Shown: in pieces, positions 18,334 through 26,834 of the stretch | How the letters are laid out: each line of letters starts with the position of its first letter | Position numbering within the stretch: position 1 is the stretch's first letter | Source of the DNA: Bordetella parapertussis | GTDB taxonomy: Bacteria; Pseudomonadota; Gammaproteobacteria; Burkholderiales; Burkholderiaceae_B | Assembly (NCBI GenBank): GCA_945895265.1 | Contig: CAMDEF010000027.1 | Span: forward strand, 1 to 50,818 | DNA length: 50,818 nt | Direction of reading: 5' to 3' | Position numbers and translations under genes: made by a program | Notes under the pieces: model-generated | The model's input: the letters and a program-made list of their open reading frames with translations, nothing else | Database searches by the model: none | What the model was told of the DNA's origin: nothing

Positions 18334-19617
18334 TCAGTGTGTGGCCCCGTACGCAGCTAGCCACTCGGTCAACACAGCAGTGCCTTGCAGAAAATCATCA
18401 ATCGACATCTCTTCGTCGGGATGATGACTGCCATTTGGATTGCGAATAAATACAAAACCAAAGGGTATGCCAGCTGCGCAAAACGCTGCAGAATCATGCG
18501 AAGCGGGGCTAGGCAAATCGCAGACCTTCATGTCTAAGCGCTTGGCACAATCTCGCAATTGCTGAGTGATTGTGGGATCTGCTTTGGCGACTTTAGACGA
18601 AGCACGAACACCAAAATCAAATTTTACGCCACGTCTTTTTTCAATTTGCTCAACCATCGCCATCAGTGCCTGCTCTAACTCAGCGACATCTGCGTCGTCG
18701 TAGGCTCTGACATCTAAACTAAACTGAAACTCACCCGGGACGATGGTCATACCGTGGCGTGCGGGGTTTGTTTGAAATTCGCCAAAGGTGCAGGCCATTA
18801 AGCGGCCCTCCGCCTCCCATTGCTGCCAAAGCGCATCAAGCCCCACTGACAAATCAGCACCCGCTAAGGCCGCATCGTGCCGAAAACGCCGGCCAAGCCC
18901 AACGTGGCCGTACTCACCAGTGATCTTCACGCGCGGAAATCTAAAGTGTCCAGGTACGCCGGTGCCGATCGCCAGCGCATAACCCGTTAAGGCAAGGCTA
19001 GGCGCCTGTTCAATATGCAACTCTAAAAACGCTTTTACATTTTTTGGACTGAGGTACGCAACACCTTTCGCGACAGCCTCGGGCTCTGCGCCCGCCTCGC
19101 GCATGTGTTGTTCAAGTGTGCGACCGGTATCGATACGCCGCTGCTGTAAGGCGCTTGCCGGCAAGGTGCCTAAGGCGCCTCGACTACCCACATATGACAC
19201 TTGAAACCAGATACTTTCTTCGGCTCGGATCCCCATCACCACAACATCGCAGTTGAGTTTCAGCCCAGCCTGCTGCATCGCTTGTACAGCAATCAAGCCT
19301 GCCATGACCCCGGCCGCACCGTCGTAATTACCGCCACCCAGCACTGAATCAAGATGCGAACCAATCACGATCGCTGGTGCCTGACGATCGACGCCAGGCC
19401 ACACCATATAGGTGTTGCGCACGTGATCGTGCCTGATCTCTAAGCCAAGACTGCGGGCGTGTTTTTCAACGAACTCATGAGCAAACTGCTCGCCCTGCCC
19501 GTAGGTGTCACGCGTCACACCTCGATTAACGACATCAACGCTGCCAGCACGCAAGTCATCGAATAATTGGCTGGCTTGGAGCTGTAAATCGAGTACGTGG
19601 TTTTTAACCATGTGCAT
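18334..19617 (-). CDS. M20-family Zn-dependent hydrolase (N-carbamoyl-amino-acid / allantoate amidohydrolase type)
   Basis: This 427-aa enzyme is a dinuclear metallo-amidohydrolase of the hydantoinase/carbamoylase group. Ligands H88 and D90 are in IGSHLDSV, the bridging D99 in GGNYDGAAGV, and the catalytic E133-E134 in RAEESIWF. A later histidine is in LELHIEQAP and another in SPASHDSAAF. Such enzymes hydrolyse N-carbamoyl amino acids, ureidoglycine, allantoate or similar C-N bonds. It is last in the - strand block after the GMC oxidoreductase, 68 bases downstream. Start choice between two nearby ATG codons (19617 or 19611) is open because no clear Shine-Dalgarno is seen. Confidence 0.87.
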   Translation of the reverse strand: MHMVKNHVLDLQLQASQLFDDLRAGSVDVVNRGVTRDTYGQGEQFAHEFVEKHARSLGLEIRHDHVRNTYMVWPGVDRQAPAIVIGSHLDSVLGGGNYDGAAGVMAGLIAVQAMQQAGLKLNCDVVVMGIRAEESIWFQVSYVGSRGALGTLPASALQQRRIDTGRTLEQHMREAGAEPEAVAKGVAYLSPKNVKAFLELHIEQAPSLALTGYALAIGTGVPGHFRFPRVKITGEYGHVGLGRRFRHDAALAGADLSVGLDALWQQWEAEGRLMACTFGEFQTNPARHGMTIVPGEFQFSLDVRAYDDADVAELEQALMAMVEQIEKRRGVKFDFGVRASSKVAKADPTITQQLRDCAKRLDMKVCDLPSPASHDSAAFCAAGIPFGFVFIRNPNGSHHPDEEMSIDDFLQGTAVLTEWLAAYGATH

Positions 19618-19685
19618 TTTTAGCTTATGAAGAGAATTGTGTCGAAGTCGCTTTGATTGTAAAGCCTCAGTGACTTTTTAAAGCC

Positions 19686-21290
19686 CTACACACCAGACAA
19701 AATCAACTGAGAGGCCTTTTCGGCGATCATAATGACAGGCGCATTCGTATTGCCTGAAGTGACATTTGGCATGATCGCCGCATCAACAACTCTTAAGCCA
19801 CCGATACCTCTCACCCGCAAATGAGGATCGACCACCGCTTGAGCGTCTACTCCCATCTTGCATGTTCCGACGGGGTGATACATCGATTGCGCCTGCGCAC
19901 GAATATAGTCAATTAACTGCTCATCAGACACATGTTGCGAACCCGGCATCAACTCGCCTCGATTGTGTTGAGCAAAAGGACTCTGTGAAAAAATCTTTCG
20001 AATTAAACGCAAGCCCACCAGCAAGGGAGTCACGTCACGCGGGTCGGTCAGATAGTTTGCCTGCATACGTGGCGCCTCATAGGGGTTTGCAGAGCGCAAC
20101 GAAATCGAACCAACAGAAAAGGGCTGCAACACCCCACAAGACGCCGTCACCGCCGGGGCTTGATCGGCCATAAACATTCCGGCCGACGAATACATACTGA
20201 ACGGCCTCATCTGTATTTGCAAATCAACTTTGTCATTGTTTGCACCCGAGCGGGCAAACAGTGCAACCTGCGCCGCCGCTGAATTTAACAAACCACGACG
20301 TGTGAATAGATACCTCAGCACGTCGGGAATCATTCTGATCGGGCTCGCGATTTTTTTATTAATCGAGTACTCGGGATCGACACTCGCCAAGTAGTGCACG
20401 TAGACGTGATCCTGTAGATTCATGCCGACGCCAGGCAAGTCGTGGACCACAGGAATACCAAGCGTTTGTAGCGTCTTTGCATCACCCACACCGGATAACA
20501 TCAACAGTTGAGGAGAATTAATGACACCAGCGCTTAAGATAATTTCTTTGGCATGGGCAGTATGACTCACACCATTGACGCTATATTTGACGCCAACTGC
20601 TTGCTTATCCTGAAATAGAATTCTTTCAGCCATCGCTTGAACTTGCACTTTTAAATTTGATCGCGAGCGAATTGGTTTTAAAAACACTCTGGCGGTCGAG
20701 GCACGCACCCCGCGATCAATCATGAGTTGCACAAAGCCCACACCCTCTTGTACGACACCATTGAAATCTAAATTGTGCGGCACACCAGCATTGATTGCGG
20801 CTTGTACAAACGCTGACGAAGCCACATGAGGCTCATGTAAGGGCGAAACAACCAACTCACCCGCAGCGCCATGCAACTGCGTTTCACCAAGAAAATGTCT
20901 CTCAGTGCTTTTGAAGTGAGGCAGGACATCGCTCCAGCCCCAGCCGATATTGCCAGCATCGCGCCAACCGTCGTAGTCAGCAGGCGTGCCACGCATATAG
21001 ACGTGCCCGTTGATTGAACTGCTACCACCGAGTGTCTTGCCGCGAGGCCAAATAATCTGACGATTATTTAAACCAGGTTCTGGTTCAGACTGATAACCCC
21101 AAGAGACGATGGGGTCTGTCACCACCCGCGCCACGCCCGCCGGAATCTTTAACCATGGGTTTCGATCTTCAGGGCCAGCCTCGAGTAATAAGACTTTAGT
21201 ACTTGGGTTTTTTGACAAGCGATTTGCTAACACGCAGCCAGCCGAACCTGCCCCCACGATAATAAAATCGAATGTCTCTACCTCTGCCAT
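19686..21290 (-). CDS. GMC-family FAD-dependent alcohol/choline dehydrogenase-like oxidoreductase
   Basis: This 534-aa flavoprotein oxidises alcohols to aldehydes in the manner of choline dehydrogenase or AlkJ. It opens with FIIVGAGSAGCVLANRLS, followed by the GMC signature WPRGKTLGGSSSINGHVYMRG. The C-terminal block MYHPVGTCKMG carries the active-site histidine, with a partner asparagine in NVTSGNTNAPVIMIAEKA. It lies 17 bases after the SDR gene, in an apparent operon with the TRAP genes. Oxidation of an alcohol taken up by that transporter is a reasonable inference. The exact substrate is not deducible. Confidence 0.9.
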   Translation of the reverse strand: MAEVETFDFIIVGAGSAGCVLANRLSKNPSTKVLLLEAGPEDRNPWLKIPAGVARVVTDPIVSWGYQSEPEPGLNNRQIIWPRGKTLGGSSSINGHVYMRGTPADYDGWRDAGNIGWGWSDVLPHFKSTERHFLGETQLHGAAGELVVSPLHEPHVASSAFVQAAINAGVPHNLDFNGVVQEGVGFVQLMIDRGVRASTARVFLKPIRSRSNLKVQVQAMAERILFQDKQAVGVKYSVNGVSHTAHAKEIILSAGVINSPQLLMLSGVGDAKTLQTLGIPVVHDLPGVGMNLQDHVYVHYLASVDPEYSINKKIASPIRMIPDVLRYLFTRRGLLNSAAAQVALFARSGANNDKVDLQIQMRPFSMYSSAGMFMADQAPAVTASCGVLQPFSVGSISLRSANPYEAPRMQANYLTDPRDVTPLLVGLRLIRKIFSQSPFAQHNRGELMPGSQHVSDEQLIDYIRAQAQSMYHPVGTCKMGVDAQAVVDPHLRVRGIGGLRVVDAAIMPNVTSGNTNAPVIMIAEKASQLILSGV

Positions 21291-21307
21291 GGTTATGATC
21301 CATCAAC

Positions 21308-22078
21308 CTACTGTGCTGTCCAACCACCGTCAACTTTAAGGCATGTCCCTGTCACCATCCGGGCAGCAGGAGACGCTAGATAGGCGACGGCTGCCGCGAT
21401 ATCTTCAGTCTCAGCCAAATGACCCAACGGAATCTTAGAAAATAAAAAGGCACGCTTCTCGTCGGTGTTCACAACCTGCCGAACCAAAGGGGTGTCTACA
21501 AACGTCGGCGCCACGCTATTGACTCGAATATTTTGCTCGGCAAGCTCAATGGCCATCGCCTTCGTTAAACCTTCAATCGCATGTTTTGTCGCGCAATAGA
21601 CGGTTCGGTTGGGTGAGCCAATATGCCCCATCTGTGAAGAAATGTGAATCACAGATCCACCTTTCTTGGCGCGATCGGGATCCTGCAACATCTTTTTAAC
21701 CGCCGCTTGCGCAGCGATAAAACACGAACGAATATTCAGATTGAGTAAATGGTCAAGATGTTCGTCCGACACCTCGATCATTGGCTCTGGAATATTGGTG
21801 CCCGCGTTGTTCACCAAAATATCCAGGCGCGGCAACTCGTCAATAATCGCTCTGAGCGCTTTCGCATCAATGACATCACATTGCCGAATTGACGCCCGAC
21901 CGCCAGCCTCAGCAATCTGTTGCGCAACGGTTTGAAGTTCACTTAACGTACGCGACAACAATACCACCTCAGCACCCGCCTCGGCTAAATAGCGAGCGAT
22001 GGTAGCCCCGATTCCACGACCGGCTCCGGTCACAAGTGCAATTTGGCCCTCTAAACGCAAACTTTCAAATAAGCTCAT
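21308..22078 (-). CDS. Short-chain dehydrogenase/reductase
   Basis: This is a classical SDR of 256 aa with all expected elements. The cofactor motif TGAGRGIG is at 17-24, NNAG at 90-93, the catalytic serine at 147/148 in HISSQMG, and Y161-x3-K165 in YCATKH. The C-terminus is TGTCLKVDGGW. An arginine after strand 2 (LLSRT) hints at NADP(H) preference. The gene sits between the TRAP large permease and the GMC oxidoreductase on the same strand. It is an intact counterpart to the deleted SDR relic at 13.4 kb. Substrate unknown. Confidence 0.9.
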   Translation of the reverse strand: MSLFESLRLEGQIALVTGAGRGIGATIARYLAEAGAEVVLLSRTLSELQTVAQQIAEAGGRASIRQCDVIDAKALRAIIDELPRLDILVNNAGTNIPEPMIEVSDEHLDHLLNLNIRSCFIAAQAAVKKMLQDPDRAKKGGSVIHISSQMGHIGSPNRTVYCATKHAIEGLTKAMAIELAEQNIRVNSVAPTFVDTPLVRQVVNTDEKRAFLFSKIPLGHLAETEDIAAAVAYLASPAARMVTGTCLKVDGGWTAQ

Positions 22079-22132
22079 TCATCACTCTTAATTGGGTTAA
22101 CGTGCACACAAATCTTGATACTCACACTCACC

Positions 22133-22172
22133 TCAATTCAATTCAGTTCAATTCAGTTCATCTCAGCTCAGT
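22133..22172. repeat. Pentanucleotide tandem repeat (TCANN)8 at the dctM stop
   Basis: Eight consecutive 5-base units begin with TCA (TCAAT, TCAAT, TCAGT, TCAAT, TCAGT, TCATC, TCAGC, TCAGT). The last unit includes the TGA stop codon of the TRAP large permease read on the - strand, so the array starts exactly at the gene end. A looser TCA-rich tract occurs near 25590-25632. Confidence 0.8.
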
Positions 22173-23511
22173 TTTGATACAGCAGGCGTGGCAACCAAAG
22201 CGCGATACTCGGAAAGCCGATAATCATCGCCAGCGCCACGACCTGAATCACCATAAACTGCGCCATCCCGCGAAAGATCAACCCTAGGTTCCAAGCAGGC
22301 ATCACAGTCTTGAGGTAGTAGGCCGACATCGCCACAGGCGGGCTCAAAAATGCTGTTTGCAAGTTAACTGCCAAGGTCGCGCCAAACCACAGCATCAGTT
22401 CGCCCTTCGATAAGCCCACATCAAGCTTTTGAATCACCGGAATAAAGATCGGCACAAAGACCAAAATAATCACTGGCCATTCAAACGGCCAGCCCAACAG
22501 AAAGACAATGAACATCACCAGCAAAAACTTGCCCATGCCGGGTAGTGGTAAATCGTTCAACAGTGTTTCGATCAAACCTGCCGAACCAAGTTGAATAAAG
22601 ACCGCACCAAAAATATTAGAGGCCATCACCAACAGCAGCACCATCGCTGAGGTCAACAGTGTGCTGCGGGCTGTTCCTTTAATCGCGGGCAAGGTCAACT
22701 TTCCGTACATGGCAGCGAGGATCATCGAACCAAGCGCGCCGCACGCTGCAGCTTCGGTGGCAGTCGCTAATCCAGTCAAAATAGTGCCGAGCGTTGAGCC
22801 AATTAACAGCAATAAAGGCAAAATGCTGACGACGACTTCTTTGAACAATTTAAAGTTGTAGCCCATGCGCTCTTCTTTAGGCAGAGGCGGGCCAAGCTTT
22901 GGATTAATAAAACTGCGAATCAAGCAGTAAGCAATATACAGAAAAGCCAATAAAAAGCCGGGGCCAAACGCGGCTGCGTAGAGCTTGTTCACAGGCACGC
23001 CTAGAACCGGCCCCATGACCAACAACATGATGCTAGGGGGGATCAAGATTCCGAGGGTGCCGCCAGCAGCAATCGCACCCGCAGACATCTGCGAATCGTA
23101 GCCAGCCCTCATCATCATGCCGCCGGCCATAATGCCTAACACGCTCACTGCAGCGCCGACAATCCCTGTGGCCATCGCAAAAAGCGTCGCTGTCAACAGC
23201 ACAGCTAAGTAAAGCGATCCGCGTATCGGCGCAAACAATTGCCTGAAAGTCGCGAAGAGTCGGTCCATCAGCCCCGCTTGCTCACACATGTAGCCCATAA
23301 AGATAAACATCGGTACGGCCGGCACAATGTCATCTTTCATCGACCCCCACACCTGCAGATAGGTCAGATAAAACGTGCGATCAACACCTAATCCAACTGC
23401 ACCAAAAACGATTGCAATGAAGAGCAATGTGAAAGAAATTGAAAACCCAATGAAGATGACACTGACCATACAAAACAACATGACCAAGCCAAGTATTTCG
23501 TTAAAAGACAT
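22168..23511 (-). CDS. dctM: TRAP transporter large permease (DctM)
   Basis: This is the 12-helix transport subunit (447 aa) of a tripartite ATP-independent periplasmic transporter, which imports a carboxylate using a sodium gradient. Motifs include AVPMFIFMGYMCEQAGLMDRLF, MATGIVGAAVSVLGIMAGG, AAGGTLGILIPPSIMLLV and the C-terminal LQTAFLSPPVAMSAYYLK. AGGATATC precedes the ATG. It follows dctQ by 24 bases. The length and the paired dctQ and dctP genes point to the mannitol/chloroaromatic (FcbT3-like) subgroup. A 5-base tandem repeat begins at its stop. Confidence 0.95.
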   Translation of the reverse strand: MSFNEILGLVMLFCMVSVIFIGFSISFTLLFIAIVFGAVGLGVDRTFYLTYLQVWGSMKDDIVPAVPMFIFMGYMCEQAGLMDRLFATFRQLFAPIRGSLYLAVLLTATLFAMATGIVGAAVSVLGIMAGGMMMRAGYDSQMSAGAIAAGGTLGILIPPSIMLLVMGPVLGVPVNKLYAAAFGPGFLLAFLYIAYCLIRSFINPKLGPPLPKEERMGYNFKLFKEVVVSILPLLLLIGSTLGTILTGLATATEAAACGALGSMILAAMYGKLTLPAIKGTARSTLLTSAMVLLLVMASNIFGAVFIQLGSAGLIETLLNDLPLPGMGKFLLVMFIVFLLGWPFEWPVIILVFVPIFIPVIQKLDVGLSKGELMLWFGATLAVNLQTAFLSPPVAMSAYYLKTVMPAWNLGLIFRGMAQFMVIQVVALAMIIGFPSIALWLPRLLYQN

Positions 23512-23535
23512 GACGATATCCTGAAGGGTATTTGG

Positions 23536-24126
23536 CTAGATTTCGATTTTTTCGTGACGCACTAATTCAGTGCCTGTGTTCACCGCCCAGAGCGACTTTA
23601 AAAGTTCAGAAATACCTTGAATGAACAGCAGCGCGAAGGCGACTGGTACGACCGCTCTGAGTGGCCAAATGATGGGCTGCCAAAGGCCAAGATTCGACTT
23701 CTCGTTAATCTGAAAAGATTTGATGACATCATCGATCGAGATTGACGTCAGTAACCCCATGACTGGTAAAAATAGAACAACATACGTAATCAGATCAATC
23801 CAGCCTTTTTTCGAGACTGAAAACTTATCCCACAAAATATCAGTGCGGATATGCGCACCGTTGAGCAACGCAAACGCTGAGCCCAACATAAAGAGCGACC
23901 CGTTTGCCATAAAGGTGACATCACCTGCCCAGGCCGTGGGTGCTTTAAAGAAATATCTCAAAATCACTTCAGCGACACTACTAAAAATCAGAGGCGCAAG
24001 CAAAAACATAGTCAACTGGCCCGTGTAGTGTGTAAAGCGATCAATTTTACGGGTCAGGGGGACGGCAACTTGCCAAAAAGGGCTTAATCGACTTACGTCA
24101 AGCGCACTCTGAACGTTATCGCTCAC
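23536..24126 (-). CDS. dctQ: TRAP transporter small permease (DctQ)
   Basis: This is the four-helix small membrane subunit (196 aa) that anchors the TRAP complex. Features are IDRFTHYTGQLTMFLLAPLIF, an AEVILRYFFKAPTAWAGD motif that is characteristic of DctQ, LFMLGSAFALLNGAHIRTDILW, and a last helix near VPVAFALLFIQG. The start codon is GTG at 24126 with GGAG 8 bases upstream. It lies 98 bases downstream of dctP. The gap contains a strong hairpin that probably lowers permease expression relative to the binding protein. Confidence 0.93.
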   Translation of the reverse strand: MSDNVQSALDVSRLSPFWQVAVPLTRKIDRFTHYTGQLTMFLLAPLIFSSVAEVILRYFFKAPTAWAGDVTFMANGSLFMLGSAFALLNGAHIRTDILWDKFSVSKKGWIDLITYVVLFLPVMGLLTSISIDDVIKSFQINEKSNLGLWQPIIWPLRAVVPVAFALLFIQGISELLKSLWAVNTGTELVRHEKIEI

Positions 24127-24174
24127 GGGTTTTCTCCGGTGACTCTCAAGAAAAAAAGGGATTCAAAAAATGAA

Positions 24175-24209
24175 TTGACAGCACAACAAGCAGGTTGTCG
24201 TGCTGTCAA
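24175..24209 (-). terminator. Intercistronic hairpin between dctP and dctQ
   Basis: TTGACAGCACAACAA and TTGTCGTGCTGTCAA form a 15-bp stem with one mismatch and a 5-base loop. On the - strand a T-rich stretch follows within a few bases. Such structures between the binding-protein gene and the permease genes commonly cause partial termination and protect the upstream mRNA, giving excess binding protein. Confidence 0.7.
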
Positions 24210-24224
24210 TCATCGTGTAATTAA

Positions 24225-25328
24225 CTACTTTTTAGGAGGAAAGTAATAATTCGCCGCGAAATCATAAGACGGAGCATTGATTACACGCGAAGGCACCACT
24301 TCTGAGGCATATTTATACATCGAGTCGTACACCCGTTTGAAAACAGGGCTCTTAGCCATCTCTTCTTTTGAAATTTGATCCCAAATTTGCAGCGTCTTCA
24401 AAAGAATATCTGGTGGAGTGGTATGAACGGTCACGCCAAACTTCTCTCTCATTTCTTTCAGCGCAACAGCATTCAAGCGGTTTCTTTCCGTCTCAGATTT
24501 GATGGTCGCTTCGAGCGCTGCAGAATGAATAATCGCTTTGAGATCTGCAGGAAGCGCCTTCCAAATATCTGCGTTGATAATAAGCTCTAAAACACTCGCT
24601 GGCTCATGGGTAGACTGAGCATAAAAATGCTTTAAGACCGTTTGGAAACCAATCGCAATATCTTGCGCAGGGCCTGCCCACTCGGCGCACTCGATCACGC
24701 CACGCTCAAGGGCAGGGATAATCTCGCCGCCTGGCAAGTTAACTGCTGCAACCCCAGCACGACCGAACACCTCAGCGGTGATGCCAGTATGACGACATTT
24801 TTTGCCCTTCAAATCAGCCCAGCTATTGATCGGTGTCTTAAACCAACCTAAGGCCTGCTGCGCAACCGAAGTTAAAGGGATCGGCACCACGTTTGATTTC
24901 AAATCTTTTTGATAGAAATCGGCATAAAGTTGCAAACCGCCCGCGTCGTGAATCCAGCCAAGATAGTCCATCATATCCATGCCAAAGGGGCCACCGGGCG
25001 CAGGGCCAAACAAGGCAGCTGCACGATTTTTACCCACCCAATAAGCCGCGGCAGTGTGACCACCATCTACAACTTTACGACTCACTGCATCCAGAATTTC
25101 AAACGGAGGCACGACAGCACCAGGTGGCAGAATTTCGACCACCAAACGCCCGCCCGCCATAGCATTTACCTGCTTCGCAAAATACAAAGAGTTCAGGTAA
25201 ATCAAACTTGAGGGAGGAAAACCAGATTGAATCCGTAGTTTTATTTGAGCTTGCGACTCAGACGAAAATAGGACCGTGGATAAAAACAATGTTGCCATTG
25301 CTAAGGATAAAAATCGGTAAAGCTTCAT
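24225..25328 (-). CDS. dctP: TRAP transporter solute-binding protein (DctP)
   Basis: This periplasmic receptor (367 aa) captures the TRAP substrate. A signal peptide covers about residues 1-28 (MKLYRFLSLAMATLFLSTVL, ending SQAQ). Domain features include PPGAVVPPFEILDAVSRKVVD, KGKKCRHTGITAEVFGRAG with the arginine expected to bind the carboxylate, and AEWAGPAQDIAIGF. These resemble the subgroup binding 2-oxo acids and chlorobenzoate rather than C4-dicarboxylate DctP. The ATG has AGGAG upstream. The 340-base region before it is the likely promoter region for the whole TRAP-SDR-GMC-amidohydrolase block. The gene looks AT-richer than its neighbours. Confidence 0.93.
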   Translation of the reverse strand: MKLYRFLSLAMATLFLSTVLFSSESQAQIKLRIQSGFPPSSLIYLNSLYFAKQVNAMAGGRLVVEILPPGAVVPPFEILDAVSRKVVDGGHTAAAYWVGKNRAAALFGPAPGGPFGMDMMDYLGWIHDAGGLQLYADFYQKDLKSNVVPIPLTSVAQQALGWFKTPINSWADLKGKKCRHTGITAEVFGRAGVAAVNLPGGEIIPALERGVIECAEWAGPAQDIAIGFQTVLKHFYAQSTHEPASVLELIINADIWKALPADLKAIIHSAALEATIKSETERNRLNAVALKEMREKFGVTVHTTPPDILLKTLQIWDQISKEEMAKSPVFKRVYDSMYKYASEVVPSRVINAPSYDFAANYYFPPKK

Positions 25329-25670
25329 GTATGTCTCCTGATGATCGATCTAAGCGTCAACGCCCAAGCCATCAAAAGATGGCTCGTGCCAATGATTGTT
25401 TTTTTGAATCAAACAGCAACTACCTTTTTTTACAGCGGTTGTTTCTTTGTTATTTTGTGATTGTTGTCTCGCACTACTGCACTAGCGAATTCTTTATTTT
25501 CTAATGATTCTTATCATGCTACAGAATGCCACTCGGATCGATAGGTGTTTACCCCAAAACTCATAATTTATACGATTACCGCAGCGCAGTTCACCTCACC
25601 ACACATTCACTTGACTTCAGATTCATCTCACTTTAGATCGGTACCGCAGAGCTGCTGAATGACTCAGCTC
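25329..25670 (-). promoter_or_regulatory. Non-coding region upstream of the TRAP operon
   Basis: This 342-base stretch holds no credible gene. On the - strand it carries the dctP Shine-Dalgarno and a 7-bp hairpin AGCCATC-AAAA-GATGGCT (25367-25384) in the presumed leader. It also has an AT-rich area with an ATGAT-N4-ATCAT dyad (25504-25517) and a TCA-rich tract near 25590-25632. It probably contains the promoter and operator of the TRAP operon, and it follows the stop of the enolase-superfamily gene at 25671. Confidence 0.45.
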
Positions 25671-26834
25671 TTAGCCGACAAGCGCCGCAAACTCGGCCCT
25701 CAAATTAGCTTTCTCTTCAAAACCAAAGCCAGCAGCCTCTGAGACCTTCACAACACCTTGCTCAATCGTGGTGCTGTCACCAAAGCCGCCCATGGGTTGA
25801 AAAACGCCTGGATAGACTTCGCAGCCGCCCAGGCCAAGCCCCGCAACAACGTGCAAGCCGAGCAACTGACCGCTGTGAGGGTAACAAAACCTTCGGTCAA
25901 AGCCGCGGCTTTCTAATTCGGTCAGCATGCGCGCGTACTCAGTGACGCCGTAACATAGCCCAGGATCCATCTGAAAGATATCAAGATCAGGGCGCGCGCC
26001 ACCAAACAGCGCGAGATTTTTAACGTCTTGGTGTGAGAATAGATTTTCGCCCGTTGCGAGTGCACCTTTGTATTCTTTGGCGAGCAACGCGTTCAATTCA
26101 AAATCTAATGGGTCACCCGCCTCTTCGTACCACAGCAAATCGTAGGCTTGCATCGCCTCGCCATAAGCAATGGCTTGCTCTAGACTAAAGCGTCCATTGG
26201 CGTCCACTGCAAGTTTTTTACCAGCGCCCGCAATCGTCAACGCTCGTTCGATGCGTACCATATCTTCAGCAAGCGTAGCCCCGCCAATCTTCATTTTGAA
26301 GCGATCAAAGCCCAGATCACGATAGCCACTGAACTCTTGTTCAAGTCGGCCGGCCTGTTCGCCAGGATAGTAGTACCCACCTGCAGCGTATACAGAAACC
26401 TTCGGCGAGTAATGCGCGCGACCAAAGTGGCGCGCAATCAATGCACTGACGGGTTCGTCATTGAGTTTGGCATTCAAATCCCACACGGCTAACTCTAACC
26501 CGCTAGCGGCGTGGGCGCGGTCACCATGCCCCCCGGGTTTTTCATTTTGCATGGCACAAGACAACACTTTCTCTGCACTCAGTTGCCCGTTATCTTGCAA
26601 CAAGCTCTCGGGTTTGGCCGCTAACAGCCTGGGCGCCATGCGTTGCGCAATGATGCCACTTTGCGCGTAACGACCGATCGAATTAAACGACAGGCCAATC
26701 ACTGGCTTACCGTTGCGAACTTGATCTGTCACCAACGCTACCAACGATACCGTGTGGGTCGAAAAATTAATGACTGCATTTGAAACGTTGCTTTTTAAAG
26801 GCACCGATTTTTCAAGAATGTTGGTGATTTTCAC
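25671..26834 (-). CDS. Enolase-superfamily acid-sugar dehydratase of the D-tartrate dehydratase type
   Basis: This 387-aa protein is a mandelate-racemase-group enolase-superfamily enzyme that abstracts the proton alpha to a carboxylate with Mg2+. Metal ligands D211 (LAVDANGRF), E237 (WYEEAGDPLD) and E263 (ATGENLFSHQD), bases K180/K182 (RFKMKIGGA) and the D290-H320 pair are all present. Each is offset by two from Bradyrhizobium D-tartrate dehydratase (K182/K184, D213, E239, E265, D292/H322) as I recall it. Blocks NEKPGGHG and VYAAGGYYYPG are also shared. The start is GTG, overlapping the preceding dehydrogenase stop (GTGA). Dehydration of tartrate or a related aldarate to a 2-oxo acid is the likely reaction. 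Confidence 0.87.
   Translation of the reverse strand: MKITNILEKSVPLKSNVSNAVINFSTHTVSLVALVTDQVRNGKPVIGLSFNSIGRYAQSGIIAQRMAPRLLAAKPESLLQDNGQLSAEKVLSCAMQNEKPGGHGDRAHAASGLELAVWDLNAKLNDEPVSALIARHFGRAHYSPKVSVYAAGGYYYPGEQAGRLEQEFSGYRDLGFDRFKMKIGGATLAEDMVRIERALTIAGAGKKLAVDANGRFSLEQAIAYGEAMQAYDLLWYEEAGDPLDFELNALLAKEYKGALATGENLFSHQDVKNLALFGGARPDLDIFQMDPGLCYGVTEYARMLTELESRGFDRRFCYPHSGQLLGLHVVAGLGLGGCEVYPGVFQPMGGFGDSTTIEQGVVKVSEAAGFGFEEKANLRAEFAALVG

Noticed and set aside
22036..22287. + strand frame across the pentamer repeat
   Set aside because: It exists because the repeat lacks stops in that frame; it overlaps dctM and the SDR start.
25367..25384. Terminator or riboswitch upstream of dctP
   Set aside because: A 7-bp hairpin with AAAA loop but no T-run, and no conserved riboswitch core could be recognised.
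25504..25517. Fur box
   Set aside because: ATGAT-N4-ATCAT is shorter than the Fur consensus and no iron-related gene is nearby. Kept only as a dyad in the promoter region.
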